Below are positions 35,526 to 45,903 of a stretch of 64,000 nucleotides of DNA, piece after piece. The notes beneath the pieces were generated by a model. It was not told the origin of the DNA and did not search any database. It saw only the letters and a list, made by a program, of their open reading frames with translations. Source of the stretch: Leptolyngbya sp. FACHB-321. Its GTDB lineage: Bacteria; Cyanobacteriota; Cyanobacteriia; Leptolyngbyales; Leptolyngbyaceae. Each line of letters begins with the position of its first letter. Position 1 is the first letter of the stretch. Where the stretch lies: positions 24,821-88,820 of the forward strand of contig NZ_JACJPI010000088.1 of the NCBI RefSeq assembly GCF_014695975.1, given 5' to 3'. The translations under genes and the position numbers were made by a program.

Positions 35526-36503
35526 ATGGCAGCAGAACGGGTGCAGCCCAAGCTGATTATTCACGGCGGGGCTGGAAGTTCCTTAAAAGGTAAGGGCGGC
35601 GCTGAGTCGGTACGCAAATCGCTGTATCGAGTGATTGATGAAGTCTACGAGTTGCTGCTGTCAGGCGCAGCGGCTTCAGCAGCGGTCATTCATGGCTGCC
35701 AGATGTTAGAAGATGATCCCCGCTTTAATGCTGGCACTGGCTCTGTTTTGCAGTCAGATGGACAAATTCGCATGAGCGCTGCCCTAATGGATGGAGCCAG
35801 CCAACGCTTTAGCGGTGTCATTAACGTTGCACGGGTGCAGAATCCCATTCACCTGGCAAAGGCGCTGCAAACCTCCCACGATCGCGTTCTGTCAGATGTG
35901 GGAGCCGCTGAGCTGTTGCGCGAACTCGAACTACCCGCCTACGATCCCCTGACGGAAATTCGACTTCAAGAATGGATACAGGAACGCCAAGGCAATTTTT
36001 CGCGAGAGATGGCAGGCGTTGTAGCCGAGCGCGAACTGGTTGAAGATACGTCTAGGCGTGGCACGATCGGCGTTGTTGTTCTGGACAATCAAGGATGCAT
36101 TGCAGTCGGCACTTCAACGGGTGGCAAAGGCTTTGAACGCATTGGGCGCGTTAGCGACTCTGCCATGCCCGCAGGCAACTATGCGACGGCTCACGCGGCA
36201 GTCAGTTGTACTGGTATTGGCGAAGATATTATCGACGAATGTCTGGCAGCCCGTATTGTTGTGCGGGTAGACGATGGACAACCGTTGGTGGGCGCTTTCG
36301 AGCGTTCGTTTCGAGAAGCACACAAGCATCAGCGCGATTTAGGCGCGATCGGTCTAGATGCGACTGGTGCAATCGCGTGGGGCAAAACGAGCGAAGTCCT
36401 TCTTGCTGCCTACCACAATGGCGAAAGAGTCGGTGACACACTGGACTGGAACGATGGCACGCTGGCGGGCGGTCTTTCAGAATGTAGTGCTAATCACCTG
36501 TAG
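35526..36503 (+). CDS. Isoaspartyl peptidase / L-asparaginase (plant-type Ntn hydrolase)
   Basis: This 325-aa precursor of an autoprocessing N-terminal-nucleophile hydrolase removes isoaspartyl residues from peptides and can hydrolyse asparagine. Seen: IIHGGAGS at the N terminus, DPRFNAGTGSVL, and the cleavage/nucleophile motif RRGTIGVV with Thr180 as the new N terminus of the beta subunit. The downstream substrate loop TSTGGKGFERIGRVSDSA is intact. Full length. A substrate preference between asparagine and isoaspartyl dipeptides cannot be read from sequence. Confidence 0.92.
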   Translation: MAAERVQPKLIIHGGAGSSLKGKGGAESVRKSLYRVIDEVYELLLSGAAASAAVIHGCQMLEDDPRFNAGTGSVLQSDGQIRMSAALMDGASQRFSGVINVARVQNPIHLAKALQTSHDRVLSDVGAAELLRELELPAYDPLTEIRLQEWIQERQGNFSREMAGVVAERELVEDTSRRGTIGVVVLDNQGCIAVGTSTGGKGFERIGRVSDSAMPAGNYATAHAAVSCTGIGEDIIDECLAARIVVRVDDGQPLVGAFERSFREAHKHQRDLGAIGLDATGAIAWGKTSEVLLAAYHNGERVGDTLDWNDGTLAGGLSECSANHL

Positions 36504-36611
36504 CTCTTTGTTGCAAGGGGTGGAGTTTGTCCTCTCCACCCAAGAAATATCTTTGTGTCCGGTCAAAATTAAACAACCTGTAAACATAGCCCCCTAATAG
36601 CGCTCAACAAC

Positions 36612-39600
36612 TTAGTTAATTTTGACGCGGAAGCGGATAAAGCCATAGGAATTGTTTGGCGTTCCAGGTGCAGTGGCGTTTGGTAAGTTTGCAGGACTTT
36701 TAACCACATTCACCACCACAGCTCCATTGGTATTGGCAGCAGAACAGGCAACTGAAGGCACGGCACCAGGGTTAAAAAACTGTCCTCCGTCCGCATCGGG
36801 CACATTAGTCAAGTTGGTTGGTATGGCACCGATCGTGAGATTGATCCCTGACACTGGGACAGTGCTGAATGAGTCAGGCACAAAGGTGCTGTTACTTGGC
36901 ACTAAATCACAGAGGCTAATATTGGTCGCTGCTGCTCCACCATCTGACAGAAAATAAATGGTGTACTCTAAGATGTCTCCCGGTCGAAGGGTGCTACCAC
37001 TAATGACCCCTTTCAAATAGGTACTGATACCATTGTTTGCATCTACAGGTGAGGGCCAATTAGGGGCATTATCAGCCGTTGACGTAGGGTCATCCACTAC
37101 ATTAGACAATGTTGCACTATTAGTGGCAGTGATACGTTTAACTAGTTGCAACCGAGGTGAAGCAGAGGGAGCAAAGGGAATGCTGACACTCGCCTGATCG
37201 TTTTCACCAGGGTTGTTATTTCCTGGAGTAGAGTTAGGGTCAACTTGATCAGAGGCGGATACCTCAGCCGTATTAGTTACAGCTGAACTGGTGTTGACAA
37301 CTACTGCAATTTGCAGAGTGGCGCTGCTGCCATTGGCGATCGTGCCCACCGTCCAGCGTCCTGAGACGTTGTTGTAGGTTCCCTGGCTAGGCGTTGCCGA
37401 CGAGAAGGTCACACCAGATGGCAGCAGATCTTGCACCGCCACACCGGTCGCGCTACTAGGACCTGCATTCGTTACCGTTACCGTATAGATGATTGTTGCT
37501 CCCACCGCTGGGGCAGGAACATTAACGGTCTTAGTAAGCCGTAGATCTGCTGTAGGGGTAATGGTTGTAGTGTCTGTCGCACTGTTGTTGCCTGAAGTCG
37601 GATCGGTAGTGCCAGAAGGAGGCGCAACAGTGGCGGTGTTTGTAATGGTGCCGGTGGCAGAAGCAGCAACTGTTCCGCTGATGGTTAGGGTGATGCTCTG
37701 TCCAGACGCAAGCGTTAAGCCAGTCCAGGCTCCAGTGCTACTGTTGTAGCTACCTGTGCTAGGTGTGAAAACAGGCGATTGCATTGCCGTTGGTAGCGTA
37801 TCAGTCACCGTGACGCTGTTGACCGTGCTGGGACCATTGTTGGTAACAGTAATGGTGTAAGCAATGGCACTCCCTACTGTGGTGCTGGTTTGCCCATCGG
37901 TTTTAGTAATGCTTAAGTCGGCAGCGGGGACAATGGTGGTTGGATCGTTAGCCGCATTGTTTGTGGTGTTCGCTTCACCGCCTCCGGCAACATTGGCGAT
38001 GTTAGTGACGCTACCGGGGGCATTGCTAGCAACGTTAACCGTCACGGCTATTGGTAAGTAGCTAGTATTTGCTGCTAATCCATCATTGCGGGTGCAAGTA
38101 ATAGTTTGTCCAGCAATACTGCAACTCCAGCCTGTCCCTGTAGCGGCAGTAGGAGTCAGCCCGGTTGGAATAGTATCAGTCACCGTAACAGTGCCAGTGG
38201 TTGCAATACTGCCAGCATTTGTAGCCGTGATGGTGTAAGTGGCTCCCGTTTGTCCCTGGCTAAAGTTACCCGGGTGGGTTTTAGTAATGGTGAGGTCTGG
38301 TGCTGGATTAATAGTGGTTGGGTCGCTACCGCTATTGTTGCCCGTATTACCGTCATTGCCACCGGAAACGGTAGCGATGTTAGTAACGCTGGCAGGTGCA
38401 TTTGCCGCAACGCTCACAGTCAACGTAATGATAGGGTAGCTGGCAAGAGCTGCTAGTACATCAGTACGAGCGCAGGTCACGGTTTGTCCTGCAATAGAAC
38501 AAGTCCAGCCCGTGCCACTTGCTGCCGTGGGAATCAGCCCAGCAGGCAAGGTATCAGTAACGGTGACAGTGCCGCTGCTTGCCACACCACCGTTATTGGT
38601 AACAGTGATGGTATAAGTCCCGGTACCGCCTTGCGTAAAGTTGCCCGTGTGAGTTTTAACGATGGTTTCGTCTGGCGTACTGGGGATGATATTAACGAGT
38701 GTGGAAACGGCAGAGCTAGGTATATACGTCCAGATATCCAGTCCTTTCGCGTCACCAAACGCACCACTACAAGAGGTGTTGGTATTGGTGCCACTTGAAC
38801 CAAAGCCTCGCTGCGTTGAGGCAGTATCGAAGCCAGTAATCAGATTGCTGTTAGGAATGGACGGTGGAGCGATGCCGCAAAGGACGGTGCCCACAGTGCC
38901 GACAGTAGTGCCGCCAATTGTCCTATAACCACGATCGTCATAGAAACCAGTCCTATTGCCCAGTGGGTTGGAGGCATTTAGGAGGTTAAAACTAGGTCCA
39001 CCACGAGTACTACTTTCAGCATCCAATAAGGGAAAGTGGTATTCACCGTTACGCACTGTAATCCGAACGGGATAGTTAGAACCAACTGGGAAAAAGGCAC
39101 CAGTGTTGTCTCTACCATCCCAAGCGATCGCCTGAATGCCAGATGTGGTGACCAATCCCACCAGTCTGCGGTTTTGAGCGTTAGCCGGGTCAAAGTTAAC
39201 CCCATCCCGGCTGAGAATGATTTCATAGCTACCTGTCACATTGCTATTAAAACGGAACGTGCCACCTGTATTTTGAGCAGAGGTATTCCCAGCAACAGTG
39301 CCCGTGAAGCTAGCGCTACTGACCGTTGGAGTGGTAGGGATGAGCGGAATGCCAAGTGCGGCGATCGATTCCGTTGCGCCAGCACTGCTCATCGGATTAT
39401 TGAAGAACAGAATATGGTTTGGCAGCGCCAGGTTTGTTGTCCCTTCAAGCAGTGTCAGTTGAGCACCATTTCCCAAAACGTCGTGATAGAGAGGTGTTTT
39501 TCCATCACTATCATAGAAACCAACATCGTTGCCATACATGACCCACCCGTTTGCATCCAGCCCATTAAGGTCTGTGGCATAGCGGTAGCCATCTTTCGTG

Positions 39601-40409
39601 ACCATATAGATATCGGATTCAACGGATCTACCGTTCCCGCCCGTAAAGAGTGCTAGGTAGTTGGCAAATAGTCGTCCGTTGATATCTGTCGTTGAGGTCA
39701 GGCTGCTGCGAACGGTGACATCCCAAGCAGCGGTACTGGTCGCCTGAGCGGCACTAAAGTTGTTAGCCCCAGCCATGTTAATCTCTCCTGTTGGACCGCC
39801 GCCTGCGGTACTGTTACCACCAGAGGGACCATAAAAAGCTACATAGTAAATGCCACTAGTAGGAGCCTGATAAAAGCAGGGAACGTAGCCAGTCGAGATC
39901 TGATTGCCCCGTGTTGCAGTTAATGGAATCGTGATGGTGTCTGGTCCTGCCAACTCTTGGGTGCGGCTGGTGATTCTCCCCTGATTGGTGTTTAAGGTTG
40001 CGGCTCTTTGAGTCGAACACTGATAGCTAGGCGTTGCTGGAATCGTTTCGTTGCCAATGCGCCCTGACACCGTACCAGGGTTAAAAATCACAACATCGCC
40101 AAGCGTAGTACCGTTAGTAACTCCAACGGCCGTTGAACCCGTTAAAATGTACTCACCCGCATTGGCATAAACTTGCAGCAGTGTGCGGCGCAGCAGGGAG
40201 TTATCAACAGGGGCTGTAGGACCATACCGTGTGTTTGCGACCCACTCTAGGCTGGCTCTAGAACCTGTAGCACCGTTTGGATAAAGGTTGCGGCTACCTT
40301 CTGCCTGTGCTGGATTGACCCAACTACCAATTGCACAGAGCAGAAGAACAGAACTACTAAGCAGATTTCCTTTAGAAGGTAGATGTTTGAACAAATGGCT
40401 CATAGTCAT
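36612..40409 (-). CDS. Large exported DUF11-repeat protein (last gene of surface operon)
   Basis: This is a 1265-aa protein with a signal peptide (about 1-36, ending NPAQAEG). An N-terminal region of about 550 residues, including a DGRDNTGAFFPVGSNYPVRI segment, precedes four clear DUF11 modules of about 120 residues each. The modules start near DETIVKTHTGNFTQGG, PDLTITKTHPGNFSQG, ADLSITKTDGQT and ADLRLTKTVNVPAP, each with TVTDTLPxG-type strands. A fifth related module follows (LQLVKRITATNS...LRPGDILEYTIYF). DUF11 is a beta-sandwich repeat of surface proteins. The C terminus ends in a beta-strand FIRFRVKIN that recalls the 797-aa partner. It lies 6 bases from the end of the 1249-aa barrel gene, so the two are in one transcript. 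Its function is structural or adhesive by inference. Confidence 0.75.
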   Translation of the reverse strand: MTMSHLFKHLPSKGNLLSSSVLLLCAIGSWVNPAQAEGSRNLYPNGATGSRASLEWVANTRYGPTAPVDNSLLRRTLLQVYANAGEYILTGSTAVGVTNGTTLGDVVIFNPGTVSGRIGNETIPATPSYQCSTQRAATLNTNQGRITSRTQELAGPDTITIPLTATRGNQISTGYVPCFYQAPTSGIYYVAFYGPSGGNSTAGGGPTGEINMAGANNFSAAQATSTAAWDVTVRSSLTSTTDINGRLFANYLALFTGGNGRSVESDIYMVTKDGYRYATDLNGLDANGWVMYGNDVGFYDSDGKTPLYHDVLGNGAQLTLLEGTTNLALPNHILFFNNPMSSAGATESIAALGIPLIPTTPTVSSASFTGTVAGNTSAQNTGGTFRFNSNVTGSYEIILSRDGVNFDPANAQNRRLVGLVTTSGIQAIAWDGRDNTGAFFPVGSNYPVRITVRNGEYHFPLLDAESSTRGGPSFNLLNASNPLGNRTGFYDDRGYRTIGGTTVGTVGTVLCGIAPPSIPNSNLITGFDTASTQRGFGSSGTNTNTSCSGAFGDAKGLDIWTYIPSSAVSTLVNIIPSTPDETIVKTHTGNFTQGGTGTYTITVTNNGGVASSGTVTVTDTLPAGLIPTAASGTGWTCSIAGQTVTCARTDVLAALASYPIITLTVSVAANAPASVTNIATVSGGNDGNTGNNSGSDPTTINPAPDLTITKTHPGNFSQGQTGATYTITATNAGSIATTGTVTVTDTIPTGLTPTAATGTGWSCSIAGQTITCTRNDGLAANTSYLPIAVTVNVASNAPGSVTNIANVAGGGEANTTNNAANDPTTIVPAADLSITKTDGQTSTTVGSAIAYTITVTNNGPSTVNSVTVTDTLPTAMQSPVFTPSTGSYNSSTGAWTGLTLASGQSITLTISGTVAASATGTITNTATVAPPSGTTDPTSGNNSATDTTTITPTADLRLTKTVNVPAPAVGATIIYTVTVTNAGPSSATGVAVQDLLPSGVTFSSATPSQGTYNNVSGRWTVGTIANGSSATLQIAVVVNTSSAVTNTAEVSASDQVDPNSTPGNNNPGENDQASVSIPFAPSASPRLQLVKRITATNSATLSNVVDDPTSTADNAPNWPSPVDANNGISTYLKGVISGSTLRPGDILEYTIYFLSDGGAAATNISLCDLVPSNSTFVPDSFSTVPVSGINLTIGAIPTNLTNVPDADGGQFFNPGAVPSVACSAANTNGAVVVNVVKSPANLPNATAPGTPNNSYGFIRFRVKIN

Positions 40410-40415
40410 TACTGC

Positions 40416-43400
40416 TTATGGATCCAGAAGGACGGCTGAAGTGGGAATGGTTCCAGGTAGGGGAACAGCGGGTGTAGAAAGTGAGGAAATTAGGGGCGTG
40501 GGGACAGATGGAGAGGCAGGAGCGATCGGAGGAACAGTCAAGGCTTCACTGGAAGGCGTTATAGCAACAGGTACACTAGGCTGCTGTTGCGGTGGTGGTA
40601 CTCGCTGTTGACCAAAGCCATTGAAGAGTTCATTGAGTTTGATGGTAATGCCGAGGTAGGGTCCGCCAGAGGAACGGGAATTACTGCCAAAGTCGCGATC
40701 GCCCACACTGCCAAACATATAGCCTGCGGCGAGGCGCAAATTAGGTGTCAAATAATAGCCCACTTCTGCAACCAAGCCTGTTTCGCTATAGCCAACGCCC
40801 AGCTGATTGATCCAGCGGGCTTCACCAACTAAATCCCACTTATAGCCGAGGCGATAGGTAGCGCGTGCTTGAGCCAAGGTAACAAGCCCCGTGCCAACTA
40901 GATCACTTGCTAAATAAGAGGTGCTGCTCCGCAACGCAAACTTGCCGTAGAACTCCCAGCGCCAGTTGGGGGCGTAGATTGCCTCCGCTGCCAGAACATG
41001 ATCAACCGATCCAGTACCGCTGCCAAACAAAATAGTGTCGGGGGTAATGGCAGGATTTTTGCGATACTCGTAGCGCAGTAGGGCGTTGAATTTATCGTCG
41101 TTAGGGTCGCGGTATGCCAGTCCTAGTTTCAAGCTAGCGGTGTCACCCAAACCAGTAAGCTTCTGGTTGGCAGCGTTGGCTTGCTGATAGCGGAAGAGCG
41201 CGGTTAAAGCAGGCGAAAGTTTACCCGTAGCAGCGGCAGAAATGACGGTATTGCTGCCCTCAGAGGAGGTGCGATGCTCGAATCGGGCGCTTGCCTGGAA
41301 GTCGGGATTATCGGTGTAGGTAATACCGACGCTGTAAGTATCGCCCGATTGCAGCCCTACAGAGGCAGAAGACTGACCGGGCGCGAAGGGCTGAGCAAAT
41401 TGGGTGCCAGTCGCTGTTCTACCCAAAAAGTTGCCAAAGACGTGTTCGTACGCCAGATCCATCTTGAGACCGGGTGCAAGAAGGATCTGGTGGTTGATGC
41501 CAACAGCTCCGTACATAGTCATCGCTTCAGACCCTTTCAAAAGCGAAAGTCGTCCGCTTAGGGTGGTATCGGGACCAAGTTTGTAGTCTCCGGCAACGCC
41601 TAAGCTGGTAATAGACTGTCCAGCAAATTGTCCCCGCGTATAGAACTGCTGAGCCAATTGGATGTTGATACCGGGCATCGCCTGCCAGTTCAGCGCTAAC
41701 AGGGTGCGATCGTTATACACGGCATCAGTCTGAGCTGAAAGGGTAGTTTCGTTCTGTGCCAATAAGGTCAGACGGGTGTTGAGGGGAATGGTAAGGCGCG
41801 ATCGCAACTGGTCAGAGGTCGTGTTGAAGGTTGAGTTCATGCGGTCGGTGCGATCGCGGTGAAACCAGTCAACCGCCAGTTCTGCCGAGCCAAGCTTTTG
41901 CACCACTCCAGCGGAAATTGTGGTTAAGGAATTATCCACTCTGGAACCGGGGACGGCTTCTAATCTGGGAGTCAGCAGATCTTCAAGTGTAGTCAGCGGA
42001 CGGGGTGCAATCCCTTTGTTGTCTTCGTGGTCGTACTGGAAACGGAGTGCCGTAAATGGAGAGAGTTTGGCGTTGACCTGAGTACCGTAGCGGGTTTGAC
42101 CCGGCACAAAGCTAACCGTAGCGTTATTGGCAAACCCTGTTTCAGCAGAGCGGTAATAGGCACGTCCGTGAACGCCCCTGGCGATTTCCCCTTCTAGTTC
42201 AGCCCGATATGCTGAGCCGCTTATCTGACCTAATGTTTCAGAAAGGTTGCTGGAGTGGGCAAATTCTGCAATTAGTCGAGCGTTAGCACCCAATGAAATG
42301 TAGGCATCTGCGCCGTAAAGTTCAAAGTCGCGGTTGCCCTGGTCTTCTTTTAAGTAGGTCGCTCCAAGCCAGCTTTCCCGATTCTGTCCGCGCGAAAAGT
42401 GGTAGACTGCCCGCCCTGCATAAATGCTGTTATCCGAACCTGGCGTATCGTATTGATAGGTGACGACAATCCGGCGTACCAGGGTTTCGCCATCGGTGCC
42501 AACATCTGTCCGCAAAATGGGTCGACGGAATAGCAGCGCGCCGCGATCGTAATCAATTTCATAATCGGGTCCCCGGCTTAGTGACTTGCGTTCGAGTACA
42601 GTGCCAGGGCGGTTCAGGTCTTCCAGTTCTAGAAACACGTTTTCGCTGCCTTCAACCAGCAAGCGGCGAGAGAGGAAGTAGTAGCCGCTGGTGCCGTCGG
42701 GAGCGATCGTGTCTCGCTGAAAGCCCTGTACATTGTTGCCGTAGAAGCCCGTCAGTTGCAAGTTACCAACGTTGTAGTTGATCTTCAAGCCATGGAGTTG
42801 GCGGGTAATGGCGGTGAACTCTTGCGATAGCCGTGCAAATTCTTCCGTGTTGTAGTCGCCCCACATGGCGTAGTCGATGCCAGCACTGGGGATGGGTGAC
42901 GTTCGTTCTAGCCGCAGGTACACACTATCAGTAGAGGGCGCTAACACCATGGACTGGGAGCTGTCGCCATAAGTGGGATAGGTTTGGTCACAGGACTGGG
43001 TATCGCGGAACAACCGCGTGGTACCGTCGCAGGTCTGGTTCAGAGCGCGGTTACTGTTGTATGCTCCGGTGAACAACCAGTCGCCAATTTTCCCGGTGGC
43101 AAACACAGCGCCACGTATGTCCAGTTCATAGCGGTTGTTGCGATCGGCAGGTAAAAAATCCCGAAAGCTGTCGTAAAAGTTAGTGCCCCGTTTGCCAAAG
43201 CGAATGTCGATGACTCCAGTTGCGATCGATGGACGCAAATTGGTTTCAAACAAGAGTTGCGTAAAGGCTTCCAGGCTACCCGCTACTGCCCGAACATTAA
43301 CCGTTCTGGCATTCAAGCTGGAACGCAGCAATGCAGTAAATTGTCCCTGAATCGCCTTCACCTGAAAGCCAGGCTGATCGGGGCTAGCATCTGCCCCTGC

Positions 43401-44165
43401 AAATTCGCCTTCAGAAGCAAGGAGCGTGACGATCACATCCCGGCTGGAGCGGTTGCCCTTGTCATCCAGAAGCTGCCCCTGCACCGTGGCAGTCGATCGC
43501 CCATCTGCCGGAATCCTTGCCTCAAGAGTGCTGACCGTCATCTGCTTCACATCGCCGCGCACCTGCACCTGCGTCGAGACCAGTTCACCTGCAACTCCAT
43601 TTGTCCTTGTCTGGGCAGTCAAAATGTTCTCGCCCTCTTTCAATGACACCCCATACCAGATCTGCGTTACAATGCCAGTCGTTTTGTCCGTCTCTGTGCG
43701 ACCGATTAGGGTATCAGGCACCATTACGCCGTTGACTTTTAGCTCAATCTGACTACCCTGGGCATATTGCAACGTCACCGTAGCAGCAGGGACATCGAGA
43801 ACAGTCTGGGCAAGCGGCAGTAGAATTTTGACTTGGCCAGGAGAGGGAGCAGGGAGGGCAGGTGTAGCGGAAGCAGCGGGAGCAACGGGGGTGGCAGAAG
43901 CAGGGGAAGCAGGGGGAGCGGGAGAAGGCGCAAGCGTAGGAGGCTGAACCGCTGGCTGATCTACCGAGACGGGTGCAACAACTGGTGTATCTGTAAGCTG
44001 GTTTGTCTGATTCACCTCTGCAAGCACCTGGGACGCAGCAGACGACGTTTCTGAAGTGGGAGTTGCTGCTTGAGCTGGAGCCTTCAAGAGACAGAGCAGT
44101 AGCAATTCAGAGGACAAGGACAGCCCAAGTAGAGCCGCCTTCGCATAGCGTTTTTTCAATTTCAT
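40416..44165 (-). CDS. Outer-membrane beta-barrel protein with Ig-like domain and Pro-rich tail
   Basis: This is a 1249-aa protein with a signal peptide (about 1-33, ending AQAA) and an Ala/Pro-rich linker (about 70-108). Next are beta domains, including an invasin-type Ig segment (ARIPADGRSTATVQGQL, about 218-234). A very long series of amphipathic strands from about 315 to 1184 is typical of an outer-membrane barrel (alternating aromatic and polar residues; LGITIKLNEL at its end). A 65-residue proline-rich tail follows the barrel, which is unusual. There is no TonB-dependent-receptor plug motif that I recognise. It overlaps the upstream gene by 4 bases (ATGA). Probable role: anchor or pore for the co-encoded DUF11 proteins, by inference from the operon. 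Confidence 0.7.
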   Translation of the reverse strand: MKLKKRYAKAALLGLSLSSELLLLCLLKAPAQAATPTSETSSAASQVLAEVNQTNQLTDTPVVAPVSVDQPAVQPPTLAPSPAPPASPASATPVAPAASATPALPAPSPGQVKILLPLAQTVLDVPAATVTLQYAQGSQIELKVNGVMVPDTLIGRTETDKTTGIVTQIWYGVSLKEGENILTAQTRTNGVAGELVSTQVQVRGDVKQMTVSTLEARIPADGRSTATVQGQLLDDKGNRSSRDVIVTLLASEGEFAGADASPDQPGFQVKAIQGQFTALLRSSLNARTVNVRAVAGSLEAFTQLLFETNLRPSIATGVIDIRFGKRGTNFYDSFRDFLPADRNNRYELDIRGAVFATGKIGDWLFTGAYNSNRALNQTCDGTTRLFRDTQSCDQTYPTYGDSSQSMVLAPSTDSVYLRLERTSPIPSAGIDYAMWGDYNTEEFARLSQEFTAITRQLHGLKINYNVGNLQLTGFYGNNVQGFQRDTIAPDGTSGYYFLSRRLLVEGSENVFLELEDLNRPGTVLERKSLSRGPDYEIDYDRGALLFRRPILRTDVGTDGETLVRRIVVTYQYDTPGSDNSIYAGRAVYHFSRGQNRESWLGATYLKEDQGNRDFELYGADAYISLGANARLIAEFAHSSNLSETLGQISGSAYRAELEGEIARGVHGRAYYRSAETGFANNATVSFVPGQTRYGTQVNAKLSPFTALRFQYDHEDNKGIAPRPLTTLEDLLTPRLEAVPGSRVDNSLTTISAGVVQKLGSAELAVDWFHRDRTDRMNSTFNTTSDQLRSRLTIPLNTRLTLLAQNETTLSAQTDAVYNDRTLLALNWQAMPGINIQLAQQFYTRGQFAGQSITSLGVAGDYKLGPDTTLSGRLSLLKGSEAMTMYGAVGINHQILLAPGLKMDLAYEHVFGNFLGRTATGTQFAQPFAPGQSSASVGLQSGDTYSVGITYTDNPDFQASARFEHRTSSEGSNTVISAAATGKLSPALTALFRYQQANAANQKLTGLGDTASLKLGLAYRDPNDDKFNALLRYEYRKNPAITPDTILFGSGTGSVDHVLAAEAIYAPNWRWEFYGKFALRSSTSYLASDLVGTGLVTLAQARATYRLGYKWDLVGEARWINQLGVGYSETGLVAEVGYYLTPNLRLAAGYMFGSVGDRDFGSNSRSSGGPYLGITIKLNELFNGFGQQRVPPPQQQPSVPVAITPSSEALTVPPIAPASPSVPTPLISSLSTPAVPLPGTIPTSAVLLDP

Positions 44166-45766
44166 GGTTTAGCACCTCCTCCAGCCGAAGGAGTGACAGC
44201 AAAGTTCATCCGCACCATGCCGCTGGGTTCTAGATGCACCAAGCGAGACTGGCTATTGCGTTCGCTGAAACGAAGGTTAGGAGCCAGGGTGTAGCCTGGA
44301 ATGCTGCTCAGGTCAATGACCCCAGTGCGATACCCTGGCAGCACATTGGCAACCGAAAACAACCCATCAGCATCGGCGGCAATGCGGTTGCCATCATCCA
44401 TGAACACAACCGCATTCGGCACTCCCGGTTCTCCGGGTTGCTGTTCGCCATCGAAGTTTTTGTCGATAAAGACTCGCCCGATAATGGTGCCGCAATCGGT
44501 GATGATGCCAGAGCGAAGCCGAAGCTGGTGAATGGCTGGACCATCCTTTACCCCAAAGCCGTTATCCGTCCGCTGTCCAGAGACGATCGCGCTATTTTGT
44601 CCCTTGCCCCGCAGCGCATCGGGCGTTACCACTGCCGCGTAGGCAATACTTAAAACCGAGCTAGGATCGGTTGCACCCTGCGGCAGAGACGTTTCAATGT
44701 TGAAGGTGACTGTAGAACCGTTCTGAGCAGTGGTAATGAGAACAGGCGTGCCGCGAAAATCACCTCGTACCGCTTTCGGCAGGAAGCGGAAGCCTAGCGG
44801 TAGGCTATCGGTAATGGTCAAATTGTTAAGCGTGGCACTAGAGAGGTTTCTGATCAACAGGCGATAGATCACGGTATCTCCCGGTTCTGCCGTGGCACGA
44901 TCGCCCGTTTTGATGATTTGAATCTCCTGCGCCTGACAAACCCCCGCCCCTAAACTGAGCGTAGCAATCACTAGACTGGTCTTTTCCGCATCCTGAATGG
45001 TGATGGTGTCTGTAACAGAGGTGTTATTGCTGCCGCTGCTAATCGGTTTGCCATCGATCGCCGTTGCCGTGTAGGACACCTGATTGCCGTTACGTGCCCC
45101 GATCGTTAACCGAAAGCGACGCTGGGCATAGATTGAGTCACGGGGCGGATTAATCACCAGAATGTAAGAGCGTCCCTGATCGAGTTGCCCTTTCCGCGCA
45201 TCCAGCATGAAGTTGTAAACGCCACGGTCACTGTTGACAAGCGAGAACGGGTTACTGTTTTCGGTGTTGGGCGATCGACCTTCTGGAATGCCATTGCCTG
45301 GTCTATCCGGCACTTCCGTTGGCGACAGCGACAGCAACCGTCCCAGATTGACTCCAGTTGGGTCAGCTACGTCAGGCTCATACAGCGCGATGCTGAAGCC
45401 GGTATAGTCACTCAAAGCCTCTCCCGCACAGCCTACAAGTCGTCCCAGTGGGTCAATCAGACTCGGCGTAAACGTACTTCCAATCGAGTTTGTGGTGTTG
45501 CTGATTTGCACAGACTCGTTTGAACCACAGTTCTGGGTGTTTCCCGTTTGCGGATCGCACAGCGGCAAACTAAGCACGTCGTACTGATAAGAAGCCGAGT
45601 TTTGTAGCTGAATGCTGGGTGCAGTCCTTAATGCAGTGCCTGGAGCTGATGGAGTCTGTGCCTGAGCAACTGAAACAGAGAGCAGACTACTGATCCCCAA
45701 AGTGGCGGTCAGTTGTTTCAGGCGTTTAAAGTGACGAAAAGTCTGATGTGACATCAATGCAGCCAT
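44162..45766 (-). CDS. Exported DUF11 / SdrD_B-like domain protein
   Basis: This protein has about 534 aa. The signal peptide ends SVAQAQ. It has an N-terminal beta-rich domain (about 35-270), then one DUF11 module (IQIIKTGDRATAEPGDTVIYR, then LTITDSLPLGFRF). Near the C terminus an SdrD_B-like segment GRVFIDKNFDGEQQPGEPGV carries the DxNxDG calcium-type loop. ATG 45766 is chosen; ATG 45754 is equally possible, and the longer frame upstream is purine-rich low-complexity DNA. The stop overlaps the start of the barrel gene (ATGA), so the two products are probably made in fixed ratio. Confidence 0.72.
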   Translation of the reverse strand: MAALMSHQTFRHFKRLKQLTATLGISSLLSVSVAQAQTPSAPGTALRTAPSIQLQNSASYQYDVLSLPLCDPQTGNTQNCGSNESVQISNTTNSIGSTFTPSLIDPLGRLVGCAGEALSDYTGFSIALYEPDVADPTGVNLGRLLSLSPTEVPDRPGNGIPEGRSPNTENSNPFSLVNSDRGVYNFMLDARKGQLDQGRSYILVINPPRDSIYAQRRFRLTIGARNGNQVSYTATAIDGKPISSGSNNTSVTDTITIQDAEKTSLVIATLSLGAGVCQAQEIQIIKTGDRATAEPGDTVIYRLLIRNLSSATLNNLTITDSLPLGFRFLPKAVRGDFRGTPVLITTAQNGSTVTFNIETSLPQGATDPSSVLSIAYAAVVTPDALRGKGQNSAIVSGQRTDNGFGVKDGPAIHQLRLRSGIITDCGTIIGRVFIDKNFDGEQQPGEPGVPNAVVFMDDGNRIAADADGLFSVANVLPGYRTGVIDLSSIPGYTLAPNLRFSERNSQSRLVHLEPSGMVRMNFAVTPSAGGGAKP

Positions 45767-45903
45767 CACTGGAGAAGGGAGAGGAGGATCTGGGGAGTTG
45801 AGGGAGGGCACTAGGGGTAAGGAGAGAAGCACTTGCGTCCTTTGCTCTTGACCTGTTGCTAGCGGCGCTCTGGTCTACCTAAAAACAGACAAACGTTCTC
45901 TGC

